Assembly (NCBI RefSeq): GCF_007991275.1
Contig: NZ_BJYA01000004.1
Location: 56,737-120,736 of the forward strand
DNA: 64,000 nt
Reading direction: 5' to 3'
Source of the DNA: Alkalibacillus haloalkaliphilus
Lineage (GTDB): Bacteria; Bacillota; Bacilli; Bacillales; Alkalibacillaceae
How positions within the stretch are numbered: the stretch's first letter is position 1; every line of letters begins with the position of its first letter. The position numbers were made by a program, and so were the translations under genes. This document shows, piece by piece, positions 8,355-15,837 of the stretch. Below the pieces are notes generated by a model. The model did no database searches. It was not told the origin of the DNA and was given only the letters and a program-made list of their open reading frames with translations.

Positions 8355-8484
8355 GTGATCACCCTTTTTCTCTTTTAACACCTTTTAATTAATTATAGTG
8401 ATAAAACAAACATACAGTCAATTCAGAAAATTGAATTATTTTGTAATACTTTCTTCCCTAATTGTTGGTATAGAGTTTACGTTT

Positions 8485-8499
8485 TCGTAACAATTACGA
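8485..8499 (+). promoter_or_regulatory. Candidate Zur operator
   Basis: TCGTAAC-A-ATTACGA is a 7-1-7 inverted repeat with one mismatch, inside a longer match (TTTTCG...CGATTTA) to the Bacillus Zur box consensus (TCGTAATnATTACGA). It lies about 127 nt upstream of the permease start. It predicts repression when zinc is plentiful. Family knowledge plus sequence match; not tested. Confidence 0.65.
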
Positions 8500-8625
8500 T
8501 TTATCCTTTACAAGCTCTACTTATTTTTAGATAATTTAGTCTAGCAAATATTACAATCTATTAATTAAGTCATATTAGCGATAGAATAATGATAGAATAT
8601 AAAAAAGAGATTAAGGAGTTTAATT

Positions 8626-9624
8626 ATGAAAGGGTTTCTTCGAGAAGGGGTTATTTACGCGCTTTTGTTTCTCATATTTTTCGCCTTTTTATTTGCCGAT
8701 ACAATGGCTCTAGATGACCGTTTAAATATACCAAGTCGCGTTTTAGATTTTAATACGATTTTCTTAAGTATTTTTCTAGAAGCGATTCCGTTCGTATTAC
8801 TCGGTGTGTTCGTATCATCGATTATTCAAGTATTCGTATCCGATCAAACGATTCAAAAATACATACCGTCCAACCCACTTGGAGCAATTTTCCCAGCGGT
8901 TATTGCGGGGGCTGTATTTCCGATTTGTGAATGTGCGATTGTTCCGATCGTCAGACGTCTTATGCAAAAGGGTATGAAACTACACGTCGCGATGGTTATT
9001 CTCGTGTCGGCACCTGTCTTAAACCCTATTGTGCTACTATCCACATTTTATGCATTCTCATCGGACTTAATCGTCGTTTATGCTAGAATGGGGTTAGCAT
9101 TTATTATCGCTATGTTAGTTGGATTAGTCATTTATGCGATCTACCGAAACAAAACGAATCCGCTTCGTGAACAGTTCGGAGCTATTACACATGAACATCA
9201 AGCGAACCGTTCATTCACACAAAAAATTAAAGACATTTTCTATCATGCTAGTGATGAATTTTTCACGATGGGTAAATTTCTATTAATTGGTGCAGCGTTC
9301 GCAAGCTTTATCCAAACTTTCTTAGCACGTGAAGTGTTAGTTCAATTCGGTATGGACCCGTTCTTAGGGCCTGCTGTTATGATGGCGTTCGCTTACTTCT
9401 TATCATTATGTTCAGAAGCTGATGCGTTCGTTGGTGCTTCACTAAGCCAAATTTTCTCAACGTCATCGATCGTGGCTTTCTTAGTATACGGCCCGATGAT
9501 GGACTTAAAGAACACGCTACTAATGTTAGCGTACTTTAAAGCACGTTTTGTCTTTACATTAATTGCTGTGGTCACATTCATTGTGTATCCAGTCATTCTC
9601 ATATTCCAAGCCTTAATGTTTTAG
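8626..9624 (+). CDS. DUF318-family permease (YcgR-type)
   Basis: Protein of 332 aa with about eight membrane helices. Conserved family landmarks are GAVFPICECAIVPIVRR, APVLNPIV, and SLCSEADAFVG in the second half, giving Cys/Glu/Asp residues inside the membrane. DUF318 (ArsP_1-like) permeases include metal and metalloid exporters; this one resembles the Bacillus member paired with a TIGR03943 protein. AAGGAG precedes the ATG. The partner gene follows after 12 nt and a Zur-like box lies upstream, so a zinc-related transport role is inferred. Confidence 0.85.
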   Translation: MKGFLREGVIYALLFLIFFAFLFADTMALDDRLNIPSRVLDFNTIFLSIFLEAIPFVLLGVFVSSIIQVFVSDQTIQKYIPSNPLGAIFPAVIAGAVFPICECAIVPIVRRLMQKGMKLHVAMVILVSAPVLNPIVLLSTFYAFSSDLIVVYARMGLAFIIAMLVGLVIYAIYRNKTNPLREQFGAITHEHQANRSFTQKIKDIFYHASDEFFTMGKFLLIGAAFASFIQTFLAREVLVQFGMDPFLGPAVMMAFAYFLSLCSEADAFVGASLSQIFSTSSIVAFLVYGPMMDLKNTLLMLAYFKARFVFTLIAVVTFIVYPVILIFQALMF

Positions 9625-9636
9625 GAGGTATTTTAG

Positions 9637-10644
9637 TTGAGTAAAACAACACATTTGTTTATCCGTGGCGTTATTTTACTAGGTTTTACAATGCTATTGT
9701 TCAATCTCATTTGGACAGGTGACATTAATCGATTTATCGCCCCACGCATGATGCCGTACTTTTATTTTGCTTTAGTTGTCATGGGTGTATTAGGGACAAT
9801 TCAATTGTTTAGAAATGATCATGACGAAGACCACGATCACCACGAAGCGTGCCATTGTGCACATGATCATGATTATCAAGGGTCTAAGAAAAAATTCGCG
9901 TTCATTTACGCGTTGTTTATCATCCCTATTTTTACTGGCCTCCTATTTTCAGGTCACGTACTAGGAAGTTCACAAGCACAAACAATGGGCTTTAAACATG
10001 AATTACGTCTAGCAACAGAAACAGGGATTTATGCTAATAACGAAGAAAGTCAGCAAGTCGCGCAACAAATCGAACAAGACCGTGAAGAAAGTGCAACTGG
10101 TGATGAGAACAATGACCCAAGTAGTAGCGGTCCACCTGAAATTGATGAAGATGAAGTCCCTGAAGAGTATCGCGAACACGATGAGGAACGTTATGACGGC
10201 GGTGATATGGAAATCCTCACCCCTGAATCGATGTATCCTGAATTAAAAGACGAAATGCTAGCAACTGACCATATCGTCATGACCGAAGATAATTATGTTG
10301 GGGTGATTTCATTACTTGAAGAAAACCCTGATGCATACGTCGGGAAAGAACTAACGATTGAAGGATTTACGTTCAGAGAAGATGATTTTAATAACGATCA
10401 ACTCGTCGTCGGGCGTTTCGGGATCACATGTTGTACAGCTGATGCAGGGATCTTTGGCCTGTTATTAGAAGATAGTCAACTACAAGAAATTCGAGACGAC
10501 ACATGGCTTCGCGTAACAGGTACAATCGAAACAGTTGAATATAACAACTGGCAACTTGCCACCCTAGAAGACATTGGAATCGAAAGAATCGAACAACCTG
10601 ATGACCCTTACGTGTACGAACAATTCGATTATAGCGAACTATAA
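9637..10644 (+). CDS. TIGR03943-family permease partner, histidine-rich (YcgQ-type)
   Basis: Protein of 335 aa, TTG start with AGGAGG 9 nt upstream. Two N-terminal membrane helices (about 8-25, 36-54) precede a His/Asp/Cys-rich loop (HDEDHDHHEACHCAHDHD, about 65-82), another helix, an acidic linker, and a C-terminal domain with GEL-type strands and GRFGITCCTADAG. This matches the DUF1980/TIGR03943 proteins always encoded beside DUF318 permeases. The His-rich loop is a probable metal-binding site. Together with the upstream Zur-like box this points to zinc. The function of the pair is not established. Confidence 0.85.
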   Translation: MSKTTHLFIRGVILLGFTMLLFNLIWTGDINRFIAPRMMPYFYFALVVMGVLGTIQLFRNDHDEDHDHHEACHCAHDHDYQGSKKKFAFIYALFIIPIFTGLLFSGHVLGSSQAQTMGFKHELRLATETGIYANNEESQQVAQQIEQDREESATGDENNDPSSSGPPEIDEDEVPEEYREHDEERYDGGDMEILTPESMYPELKDEMLATDHIVMTEDNYVGVISLLEENPDAYVGKELTIEGFTFREDDFNNDQLVVGRFGITCCTADAGIFGLLLEDSQLQEIRDDTWLRVTGTIETVEYNNWQLATLEDIGIERIEQPDDPYVYEQFDYSEL

Positions 10645-10647
10645 CAA

Positions 10648-10675
10648 AAGGCCGTTCCTACAAAGGAGCGGCCTT
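10648..10675 (+). terminator. Terminator after the permease operon
   Basis: AAGGCCGTTCC / GGAGCGGCCTT stem (one wobble, 6-nt loop) starts four bases after the stop codon, followed by CATCTTTTT. It may also serve the convergent small gene at 10683. Confidence 0.8.
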
Positions 10676-10682
10676 CATCTTT

Positions 10683-10829
10683 TTACTTATAGATCACCAT
10701 CGCAGAAAAATAAAACATCGTACTCGAACACTTCACATCAATCACTTCAATATGTTGACTGTCTAGAAATTCATTAATTCTTTGATCAAGCTTGTCATTA
10801 CTCATGCCGTAAAATGATTTAACTCTCAT
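10683..10829 (-). CDS. Cse60-like small sporulation protein
   Basis: Protein of 48 aa, MRVKSFYGMSNDKLDQRINE... ending FYFSAMVIYK. The pattern (VKxF start, a helix ending in xINxFL, IEVIDVK strand, and SAMVIYK end) matches the Cse60/DUF2758 family, small proteins made in the sporulating cell under sigma-E in B. subtilis. AAAGGGAG lies 7 nt upstream of the ATG. It is somewhat shorter than the usual 55-60 aa. Start and stop were read directly from the minus strand. Confidence 0.7.
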   Translation of the reverse strand: MRVKSFYGMSNDKLDQRINEFLDSQHIEVIDVKCSSTMFYFSAMVIYK

Positions 10830-10847
10830 AGTTTGCTCCCTTTCTTT

Positions 10848-10910
10848 TTATGTAGCGAACGTTAAGTAACTAACTCCAGCCCAACCTAATATAATAACTG
10901 TATTAAGCAT
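10848..10910 (-). CDS. Possible 20-aa membrane peptide
   Basis: The frame MLNTVIILGWAGVSYLTFAT is hydrophobic enough for one membrane segment. Its ATG overlaps the last codons of the upstream membrane-protein gene and its AAAGGAG site lies in that gene's end, so it would be translationally coupled. Only the site and hydrophobicity support it. Confidence 0.35.
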   Translation of the reverse strand: MLNTVIILGWAGVSYLTFAT

Positions 10911-11145
10911 AATGATCTCCTTTAGCTTGACGTTTTAATTGACCTTTCCAAATCATATAACCTAATACACCACCAACAATTGCAAACGTAAGAATAGCTG
11001 TGACAAAATCAATTAACCAACTACCCGCGACTAAAGACGAAAACGAAAGACCATACTCGGACAATTGATTATAAATAAAAAATAGAATCCCAGATATAAT
11101 CCCCCATATTGCCACATACTTTACTATATAATCCTTCTTAGACAT
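10903..11145 (-). CDS. Hypothetical small membrane protein (two helices)
   Basis: Protein of 80 aa with membrane segments at about 9-27 and 43-65 and a basic C-terminus (KGQLKRQAKGDH). The ATG at 11145 follows GGGGAGG. It is 12 nt downstream of the next membrane-protein gene on the same strand, so the two are an operon. No family recognised. Confidence 0.65.
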   Translation of the reverse strand: MSKKDYIVKYVAIWGIISGILFFIYNQLSEYGLSFSSLVAGSWLIDFVTAILTFAIVGGVLGYMIWKGQLKRQAKGDHYA

Positions 11146-11157
11146 CAACTTCCTCCC

Positions 11158-11412
11158 CTAAACCTGCTGAATGAATAGCACACCAGCAAATACCGCAATT
11201 AACACCAATCCAGCAAGCGACAACCATTTTCCAACGTTTCCTTTGTTATAAAGAAAGACGAAAATGAAATAAATCGCAACTGCCGCACCGAAAAAGGCAT
11301 ATGCTTCAATTAATTCAGACTGCGTATAAATGTGAGCATAAAAAATAAAATAAAGCACGAGCGACGCTAACGAAACTAAACCAGTTGAATATAAAAGCTT
11401 CGAAATACTCAT
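11158..11412 (-). CDS. Hypothetical small membrane protein (three helices)
   Basis: Protein of 84 aa, with hydrophobic segments at about 7-24, 33-52 and 60-80. The ATG at 11412 follows ATTGGAGG; ATGs further upstream lack a site. A TATAAT -10-like box lies near 11447. It leads the two- or three-gene operon down to 10848. No family recognised. Confidence 0.65.
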   Translation of the reverse strand: MSISKLLYSTGLVSLASLVLYFIFYAHIYTQSELIEAYAFFGAAVAIYFIFVFLYNKGNVGKWLSLAGLVLIAVFAGVLFIQQV

Positions 11413-11524
11413 GATCATTCCTCCAATAATTTCCTTAACTTTATTATACAAATTTATTTCGAATATTTCCACATGCATATTGTCCTTAGTTTAAGCCATG
11501 CTGAGTGATCTTATCCATCTATAT

Positions 11525-11550
11525 GTTTAAAACTATAATGAAAGAGGTAA
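11525..11550 (+). promoter_or_regulatory. Sigma-B-like promoter of the GlsB/YeaQ gene
   Basis: GTTTAA, a 14-nt spacer and AGGTAA resemble the Bacillus sigma-B consensus (GTTTaa N12-14 GGGTAt), 41 nt upstream of the start codon. B. subtilis YdaS, of the same protein family, is sigma-B dependent, which supports the call. Confidence 0.5.
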
Positions 11551-11590
11551 ACATTGACTAACCTCTCCCATTGAAAGGAGCGATTTTTTT

Positions 11591-11836
11591 ATGATGGAAC
11601 TTATTATATTAATTATTGTCGGTGGCCTAATCGGTTGGGCTGGTGGCCTTTTAATTGGTGGCACGCCAGGTGGTATTATCGGTAACATTATTGTCGGCTT
11701 TATTGGCGCATGGATCGGTCACGGTTTATTCGGAACGTTCGGACCTGAAGTAGCTGGCTTCGCGATCTTCCCAGCCATTCTCGGTGCGATGATTCTGGTT
11801 GCAATCTTAAGCTTAATAATGAAAATAGTAAGATAG
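11591..11836 (+). CDS. GlsB/YeaQ/YmgE-family stress membrane protein
   Basis: Protein of 81 aa, three membrane helices with the glycine patterns typical of PF04226: IVGGLIGWAGG, GGTPGGIIGNIIVGFIGAW and a hydrophobic C-terminal helix. Family members are general-stress membrane proteins of unknown mechanism. GAAAGGAGC is upstream of the ATG. Single gene. Confidence 0.88.
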   Translation: MMELIILIIVGGLIGWAGGLLIGGTPGGIIGNIIVGFIGAWIGHGLFGTFGPEVAGFAIFPAILGAMILVAILSLIMKIVR

Positions 11837-11916
11837 ACTAACTCTATTATTTTTATTCATAATTCACCTCCAGTCTCATATAAATTTAGTAACGATACTA
11901 GACTGGAGGAATGATG

Positions 11917-12318
11917 ATGGCTAACTCAGCAGAGGTGAAACTATCAGAAGAAGATCTACAACGTTTCTACGACTTAAATAATCAAAAGCAGGAGATTGAA
12001 AAAGAACTAAAACAGCTAAAAAAACAAATCCACCACTATTTTGACGAAACGTTTGGCTCAGGTGAGAAGGCAGAAGTAAAACTCGGCAAATATAAAGCAC
12101 AACGCTCAATCCGCGCTTCTGTTAAATACGACGATGAGAAAACGGTGGAAAAACTAGAAGAGCTCAATTTAAAAGACTTCATCGTTGAAGTTAAACAACC
12201 TGATACTGAAAAGCTTGAATCAGCGATGAAACTCGATTTTGTCGATGAACAAGACTTCGCTGAATGTAAAAAAGAACGAATTTCACAAGCGATTACCGTC
12301 AAAGAATTAAGCATATAA
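11917..12318 (+). CDS. Hypothetical coiled-coil protein, phage Gp157-like style
   Basis: Protein of 133 aa. The N-terminal half is a charged coiled coil (LNNQKQEIEKELKQLKKQ); the rest contains GKYKAQRSIR and EELNLKDFIVEV. The layout resembles small phage accessory proteins of the Gp157 kind, but the similarity is weak and I do not assign a function. Of three consecutive ATGs (11911, 11914, 11917) the last has the best spacing to GGAGG. Confidence 0.65.
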   Translation: MANSAEVKLSEEDLQRFYDLNNQKQEIEKELKQLKKQIHHYFDETFGSGEKAEVKLGKYKAQRSIRASVKYDDEKTVEKLEELNLKDFIVEVKQPDTEKLESAMKLDFVDEQDFAECKKERISQAITVKELSI

Positions 12319-12351
12319 AAAAGTAGCACGGACCAAATCCGTGCTACTTTT
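12319..12351. terminator. Bidirectional terminator
   Basis: A perfect 14-bp stem (AAAAGTAGCACGGA with its complement, 5-nt loop) sits exactly between the convergent stop codons at 12318 and 12354. Confidence 0.9.
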
Positions 12352-12353
12352 AT

Positions 12354-13721
12354 TTACTCACCCAATAGGTAGAAATAATGCGCTAGCGTTTCCATTCCTT
12401 GATCAAAGTTTTCTAAATGGAAATGCTCATTTGGCGCGTGTAAATTTTCATCTGGTAAACCGAAGCCCATTAAGACAACTGGCACTTCTAAAATTCGGTC
12501 TAATTCTGCAACGATTGGAATTGAACCGCCACCACGAATGTAAGCTGTATCATTTTGATAGACTGTTTCATAAGCTTGAGCTGCTTTTTGAATCACTGGA
12601 TGATCAAATGGCGTCACATATGGTTTACCTTTATCGAACGGCTTCACTTCCACTTCAACGCCTTTAGGTGCGTTGTCATACACATGCTGCGTTAACTGCT
12701 CAACGATATGATCAGGATTTTGATCTGGGACTAAACGGCACGTAATTTTCGCCGTTGCTTCATTCGGAAGGACTGTCTTAATCCCTTCACCTTGGAAACC
12801 ACCGTATAAACCATTTACTTCAAGTGTCGGACGAACCGACGTGCGCTCAACGTAAGAATATCCTTCTTCACCATCTAGATCAGACACGCCTAAGTCACTT
12901 TTCAGCTTGTCCTCATTAAATGGTACTTGCGCTAAAGCATCACGCTCATCTTGTGATAATTCTGGAATATCACGGTAAAAGTCTTTAACTTGAATGCGAT
13001 TGTTTTCATCACGGAATGAATCTACAATTTTCACAAGTGCATGAATTGGATTAACGACACCGCCACCGTATTCACCCGAGTGTAAATCGCTATTAGCACC
13101 CTTCACATCAATTTGAATACCTGCAAGACCGCGCAGACCATATGTAATCGTCGGCTTACCTTTTTCAACTAGAGCTGAATCTGATACGACAACTAAGTCA
13201 GCCTTCAACATGTCCGCATTCTCTTCAGCAAACTTCGGTAAATTCGGACTACCAATCTCCTCTTCACCTTCAATTAACACTTTAAAGTTTACTGGGGGCT
13301 TTTCATCTTGACTAATAACCGCTTCCATCACTTTAAGATGCATAAACACTTGGCCCTTGTCATCTGTTGCACCACGGGCATAAATTTTGTTATCACGGAT
13401 CGTCGGCTCAAACGGCTCAGAATCCCATAAATGAACAGGATCCACTGGCTGCACATCATAGTGACCGTAAACTAAAACTGTCGGCGCATTACCATCTGCT
13501 ATGTATTCACCGTAAACAACCGGCTTCCCATCAGATTCCATCACCTTAGCTTCATGAAAGCCAATATTACCTAGCTCCTGTTGCACCCACTCAGCTGCAC
13601 GCACCGTATCGTCATGATACTCCGATAACGCACTAATACTTGGTATCTTTAAAAAATCTTCTAACTCTTGTAAATGACGCTCACGATTGTCTTTTAGAAA
13701 TTGAATCACTTGCTTCTTCAT
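12354..13721 (-). CDS. M20-family dipeptidase
   Basis: Protein of 455 aa, typical of M20 (ArgE/DapE/CPG2) metallopeptidases with two zinc ions: VLVYGHYDVQP (His87, Asp89), GATDDKGQ (Asp120), EGEEEIGS (general-base Glu about 153-154), the dimerisation domain with DLHSGEYGGG, and the C-terminal LHAPNEH ligand. These cytoplasmic enzymes hydrolyse dipeptides or related amides. The start codon overlaps the stop of the upstream frataxin-like gene (ATGA), indicating coupling. Confidence 0.9.
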   Translation of the reverse strand: MKKQVIQFLKDNRERHLQELEDFLKIPSISALSEYHDDTVRAAEWVQQELGNIGFHEAKVMESDGKPVVYGEYIADGNAPTVLVYGHYDVQPVDPVHLWDSEPFEPTIRDNKIYARGATDDKGQVFMHLKVMEAVISQDEKPPVNFKVLIEGEEEIGSPNLPKFAEENADMLKADLVVVSDSALVEKGKPTITYGLRGLAGIQIDVKGANSDLHSGEYGGGVVNPIHALVKIVDSFRDENNRIQVKDFYRDIPELSQDERDALAQVPFNEDKLKSDLGVSDLDGEEGYSYVERTSVRPTLEVNGLYGGFQGEGIKTVLPNEATAKITCRLVPDQNPDHIVEQLTQHVYDNAPKGVEVEVKPFDKGKPYVTPFDHPVIQKAAQAYETVYQNDTAYIRGGGSIPIVAELDRILEVPVVLMGFGLPDENLHAPNEHFHLENFDQGMETLAHYFYLLGE

Positions 13722-14098
13722 CTTTCATCCTCCCGCCAAAATTTAGTATAATCAGCTTTATCTTCAATATTAAACTCAATCAATTGTCTTAGCAATCGAT
13801 AATCCACCTCATCTTTCCATTTAATCCTGAAAAGTTGGCTTGTAGCACTGTACCCCGCTTTTTCAATCTCACTTGCAAAAAGCTCTAACGCTTTTTTCTC
13901 AGGCGCAACCGACATGTGCTGCTTCGCGATGCTGAAGGCAATAATGAACGTCCCATCGTTAGAAAACATCGGCTGATTCCACTTAATGACCGGCTCTAGC
14001 TGAGGAAACTCACCCTGCACCCAATTTAGCACTTCACTCATGCGATCACGCCGCTTCTCGTCATCTATACTCGTTAAATAATCAGCAAAAACTTCCAT
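13718..14098 (-). CDS. DUF1801 / frataxin-like iron chaperone (YdhG type)
   Basis: Protein of 126 aa. The pattern DYLTSIDDEKRRDRM, VIKWNQPMFSNDGTFIIAFS and KKHMSV-like segment fits the DUF1801 fold of B. subtilis YdhG/Fra, described as a frataxin-like iron chaperone. The ATG at 14098 follows GGAGG at 6 nt. It overlaps the dipeptidase start by 4 nt. Confidence 0.75.
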   Translation of the reverse strand: MEVFADYLTSIDDEKRRDRMSEVLNWVQGEFPQLEPVIKWNQPMFSNDGTFIIAFSIAKQHMSVAPEKKALELFASEIEKAGYSATSQLFRIKWKDEVDYRLLRQLIEFNIEDKADYTKFWREDER

Positions 14099-14167
14099 AA
14101 TCAACCTCCTTTACTCTATTATAATTCAATCATGGCTAAAATTCATATCGGCTTCGTGCCGTTGATC

Positions 14168-14422
14168 GACGTTCGCTGATAAAACTTTGTGAGCGCTGAT
14201 AAACTCATGCTGAACGCCGATAAATCTTCCTGAACGCTGATAAATTCATGAGCGACAAATTAAATTTGCGAACGCCAAAAAATTTTTACGAACGCCAAAT
14301 TTTATCCGTGAGCGCCAGAATCCATTCCTCGAACGCCAGATTATTCACTCGAGCGCCAAAATCGACCCCTCGAACGCCAAATTATTCCTTCGAGCGCCAA
14401 AACCAGTCCCACGAACGCCAAA
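14168..14422. repeat. Mosaic array of GAACGCTGATAAA and GARCGCCAAAA motifs
   Basis: About five copies of a [GA]CGCTGATAAA motif are followed by about eight copies of GA[AG]CGCCAAA, spaced 20-21 nt. This is the reverse complement of the arrays at 54911-55265 and 63703-64000. It fills the gap between the frataxin-like gene and the YceI terminator; a short open frame across it is not a gene. Confidence 0.85.
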
Positions 14423-14424
14423 TA

Positions 14425-14457
14425 AAAAAGCGCAAGGATCATCTCCCCACGCTTTTT
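14425..14457 (-). terminator. Terminator of the YceI gene
   Basis: AAAAAGCG / CGCTTTTT stem with an inner GG/CC pairing lies 11 nt beyond the stop codon. Confidence 0.75.
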
Positions 14458-14468
14458 CACTCTATCAA

Positions 14469-14999
14469 TTACTCTTCAATAACAAATTCGAATGCTGCTT
14501 GTAGCTTAACTTCCTTACCGATTAAAACGCCGCCTGTTTCTAGTGGAGCGTTCCAAGTTAAGCCGTAGTCTTCGCGGTTTACTGTTCCTTCAACATCGAA
14601 ACCAGCAACCATGTTACCGCCCATTGGATCTTTTGCAACACCATTTGCTTCTACTTTGAATGTCTCTTCATTTGTCACATCTTTAATTGTAACGTCTGCT
14701 GTCACTTCGTATTCTGACTCGCTAACTTTCTTAACTAACTTACTTTCTAATGTAATTGTTGGGTAATTCTCAGTATCAAAAAAGTCACCTGACTTTAAGT
14801 GGCCGTTACGATCTTCGTTATTCGTTTCGATTGAATCTACTTGAATTGTCGCTTTTACACTTGCGTTTTCTAAGTCTTTAACATCCCCAGTCACTTGAAC
14901 GTCAAAATCTTGGAATTCACCCTTCGCCTTTGATACCATCATGTGCTTTACTTGGAAAGCAACTGAACTATGCACTTTGTCTAATGTAACATTTGCCAT
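14469..14999 (-). CDS. YceI-family protein
   Basis: Protein of 176 aa, the usual length of the YceI lipocalin-like barrel family: it opens LDKVHSSVAFQVKHMM and has KGEFQDFD, ENYPTITLES and LTWNAPLETGG. These proteins bind isoprenoid-like lipids and are often stress induced. No signal peptide is present, so it is cytoplasmic, as is common in Bacillaceae. The ATG at 14999 follows GGAGGAA. It is divergent from an HxlR regulator, its likely controller. Confidence 0.9.
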   Translation of the reverse strand: MANVTLDKVHSSVAFQVKHMMVSKAKGEFQDFDVQVTGDVKDLENASVKATIQVDSIETNNEDRNGHLKSGDFFDTENYPTITLESKLVKKVSESEYEVTADVTIKDVTNEETFKVEANGVAKDPMGGNMVAGFDVEGTVNREDYGLTWNAPLETGGVLIGKEVKLQAAFEFVIEE

Positions 15000-15029
15000 A
15001 AATAAAATTCCTCCTCTTTTTGTAATCAA

Positions 15030-15044
15030 CTTACTTTATGTAAG
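15030..15044. promoter_or_regulatory. Candidate HxlR operator between yceI and its regulator
   Basis: CTTAC-TTTAT-GTAAG is a perfect 5-5-5 palindrome about 30 nt upstream of the YceI start. Related half-sites (AAGTAAG, TCAAGTAAGCTT) lie at 15070-15083, close to the regulator's own start. Confidence 0.45.
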
Positions 15045-15138
15045 CAAGTATATATAATATAGTTAGTAAAGTCAAGTAAGCTTATTATTTTCTTTCGTGA
15101 CTTTTTTCGTTATAATAGGACATAAGAGGTGAAGACCC

Positions 15139-15453
15139 ATGGACCAATCAATCTGCCCAAGATTTGAAAAAGCTATCTCCATTATGAACAAACGGTGGAC
15201 GACATTAATCATATATCAATTACTAGAAGGCTCACAGCGCTTTTGTGAAATCGAATCATCAATCGGCGTGAGTGGCCGCGTATTATCAGAACGCCTTAAA
15301 GATTTAGAAAAAGAAGGCATCGTTAAACGCTCAGTTTATGATGAAACTCCAGTTAGAATAGAATACTCATTAACCAGTAAAGGCGAATCATTGAAACCAG
15401 CACTAGACCAAATACAAAGCTGGGCCGAAAACTGGATTGAGACAAGCGAGTAA
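15139..15453 (+). CDS. HxlR-family winged-helix regulator
   Basis: Protein of 104 aa. The N-terminal CPRFEKAISIMNKRW with Cys6 is the typical HxlR signature; the winged helix (RFCEIESSIGVSGRVLSERLKDLEKEGIV) follows. Members sense reactive electrophiles or oxidants through the N-terminal Cys. Divergent arrangement suggests control of yceI. The ATG is preceded by AGAGGTG. Confidence 0.88.
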   Translation: MDQSICPRFEKAISIMNKRWTTLIIYQLLEGSQRFCEIESSIGVSGRVLSERLKDLEKEGIVKRSVYDETPVRIEYSLTSKGESLKPALDQIQSWAENWIETSE

Positions 15454-15500
15454 TTTATCCTAGTAAAATGTAATTAAATCGAATGTTTTCCATTAAGTTC

Positions 15501-15526
15501 AAGTCCTTGATCAAACTCAAGGGCTT
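15501..15526 (+). terminator. Terminator of the HxlR gene
   Basis: Ten-bp stem AAGTCCTTGA / TCAAGGGCTT, 6-nt loop, followed by TTTTT. Confidence 0.9.
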
Positions 15527-15690
15527 TTTTATTGTTATATCTCCAAAATATTTTTGTTTTCTTATCACCTTTCGTCATCCCTCGTCGAAAACATAGTTCT
15601 TTCGCCCCCCTAACCTTTGTCGAAACAAATCGAATTCATAGATACAAAGTTGCTAAACCATTGGTATATAAGGGTTTGTATGGTACACGG

Positions 15691-15705
15691 AAAATTCTGA
15701 ATTTT
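15691..15705 (+). promoter_or_regulatory. CodY-like palindrome upstream of the protease gene
   Basis: AAAATTCTGAATTTT is a perfect 7-1-7 palindrome and matches the CodY consensus (AATTTTCWGAAAATT) at 11 of 15 positions. It lies about 135 nt before the protease start. B. subtilis vpr is CodY controlled, which makes the site plausible. The remaining 15532-15837 holds only promoter-like AT-rich sequence. Confidence 0.4.
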
Positions 15706-15837
15706 AGTTCTTTTGTCTCAAGGGATTATTTGTAACTGAGACGAAATAGTTATATGTAACCTTTTATATTTAAATAAAGGAGGGTTTGTTTTAAAGGGTT
15801 TTGTTTTATTAAAAAAATTATGATGGAGGGAATGCAG

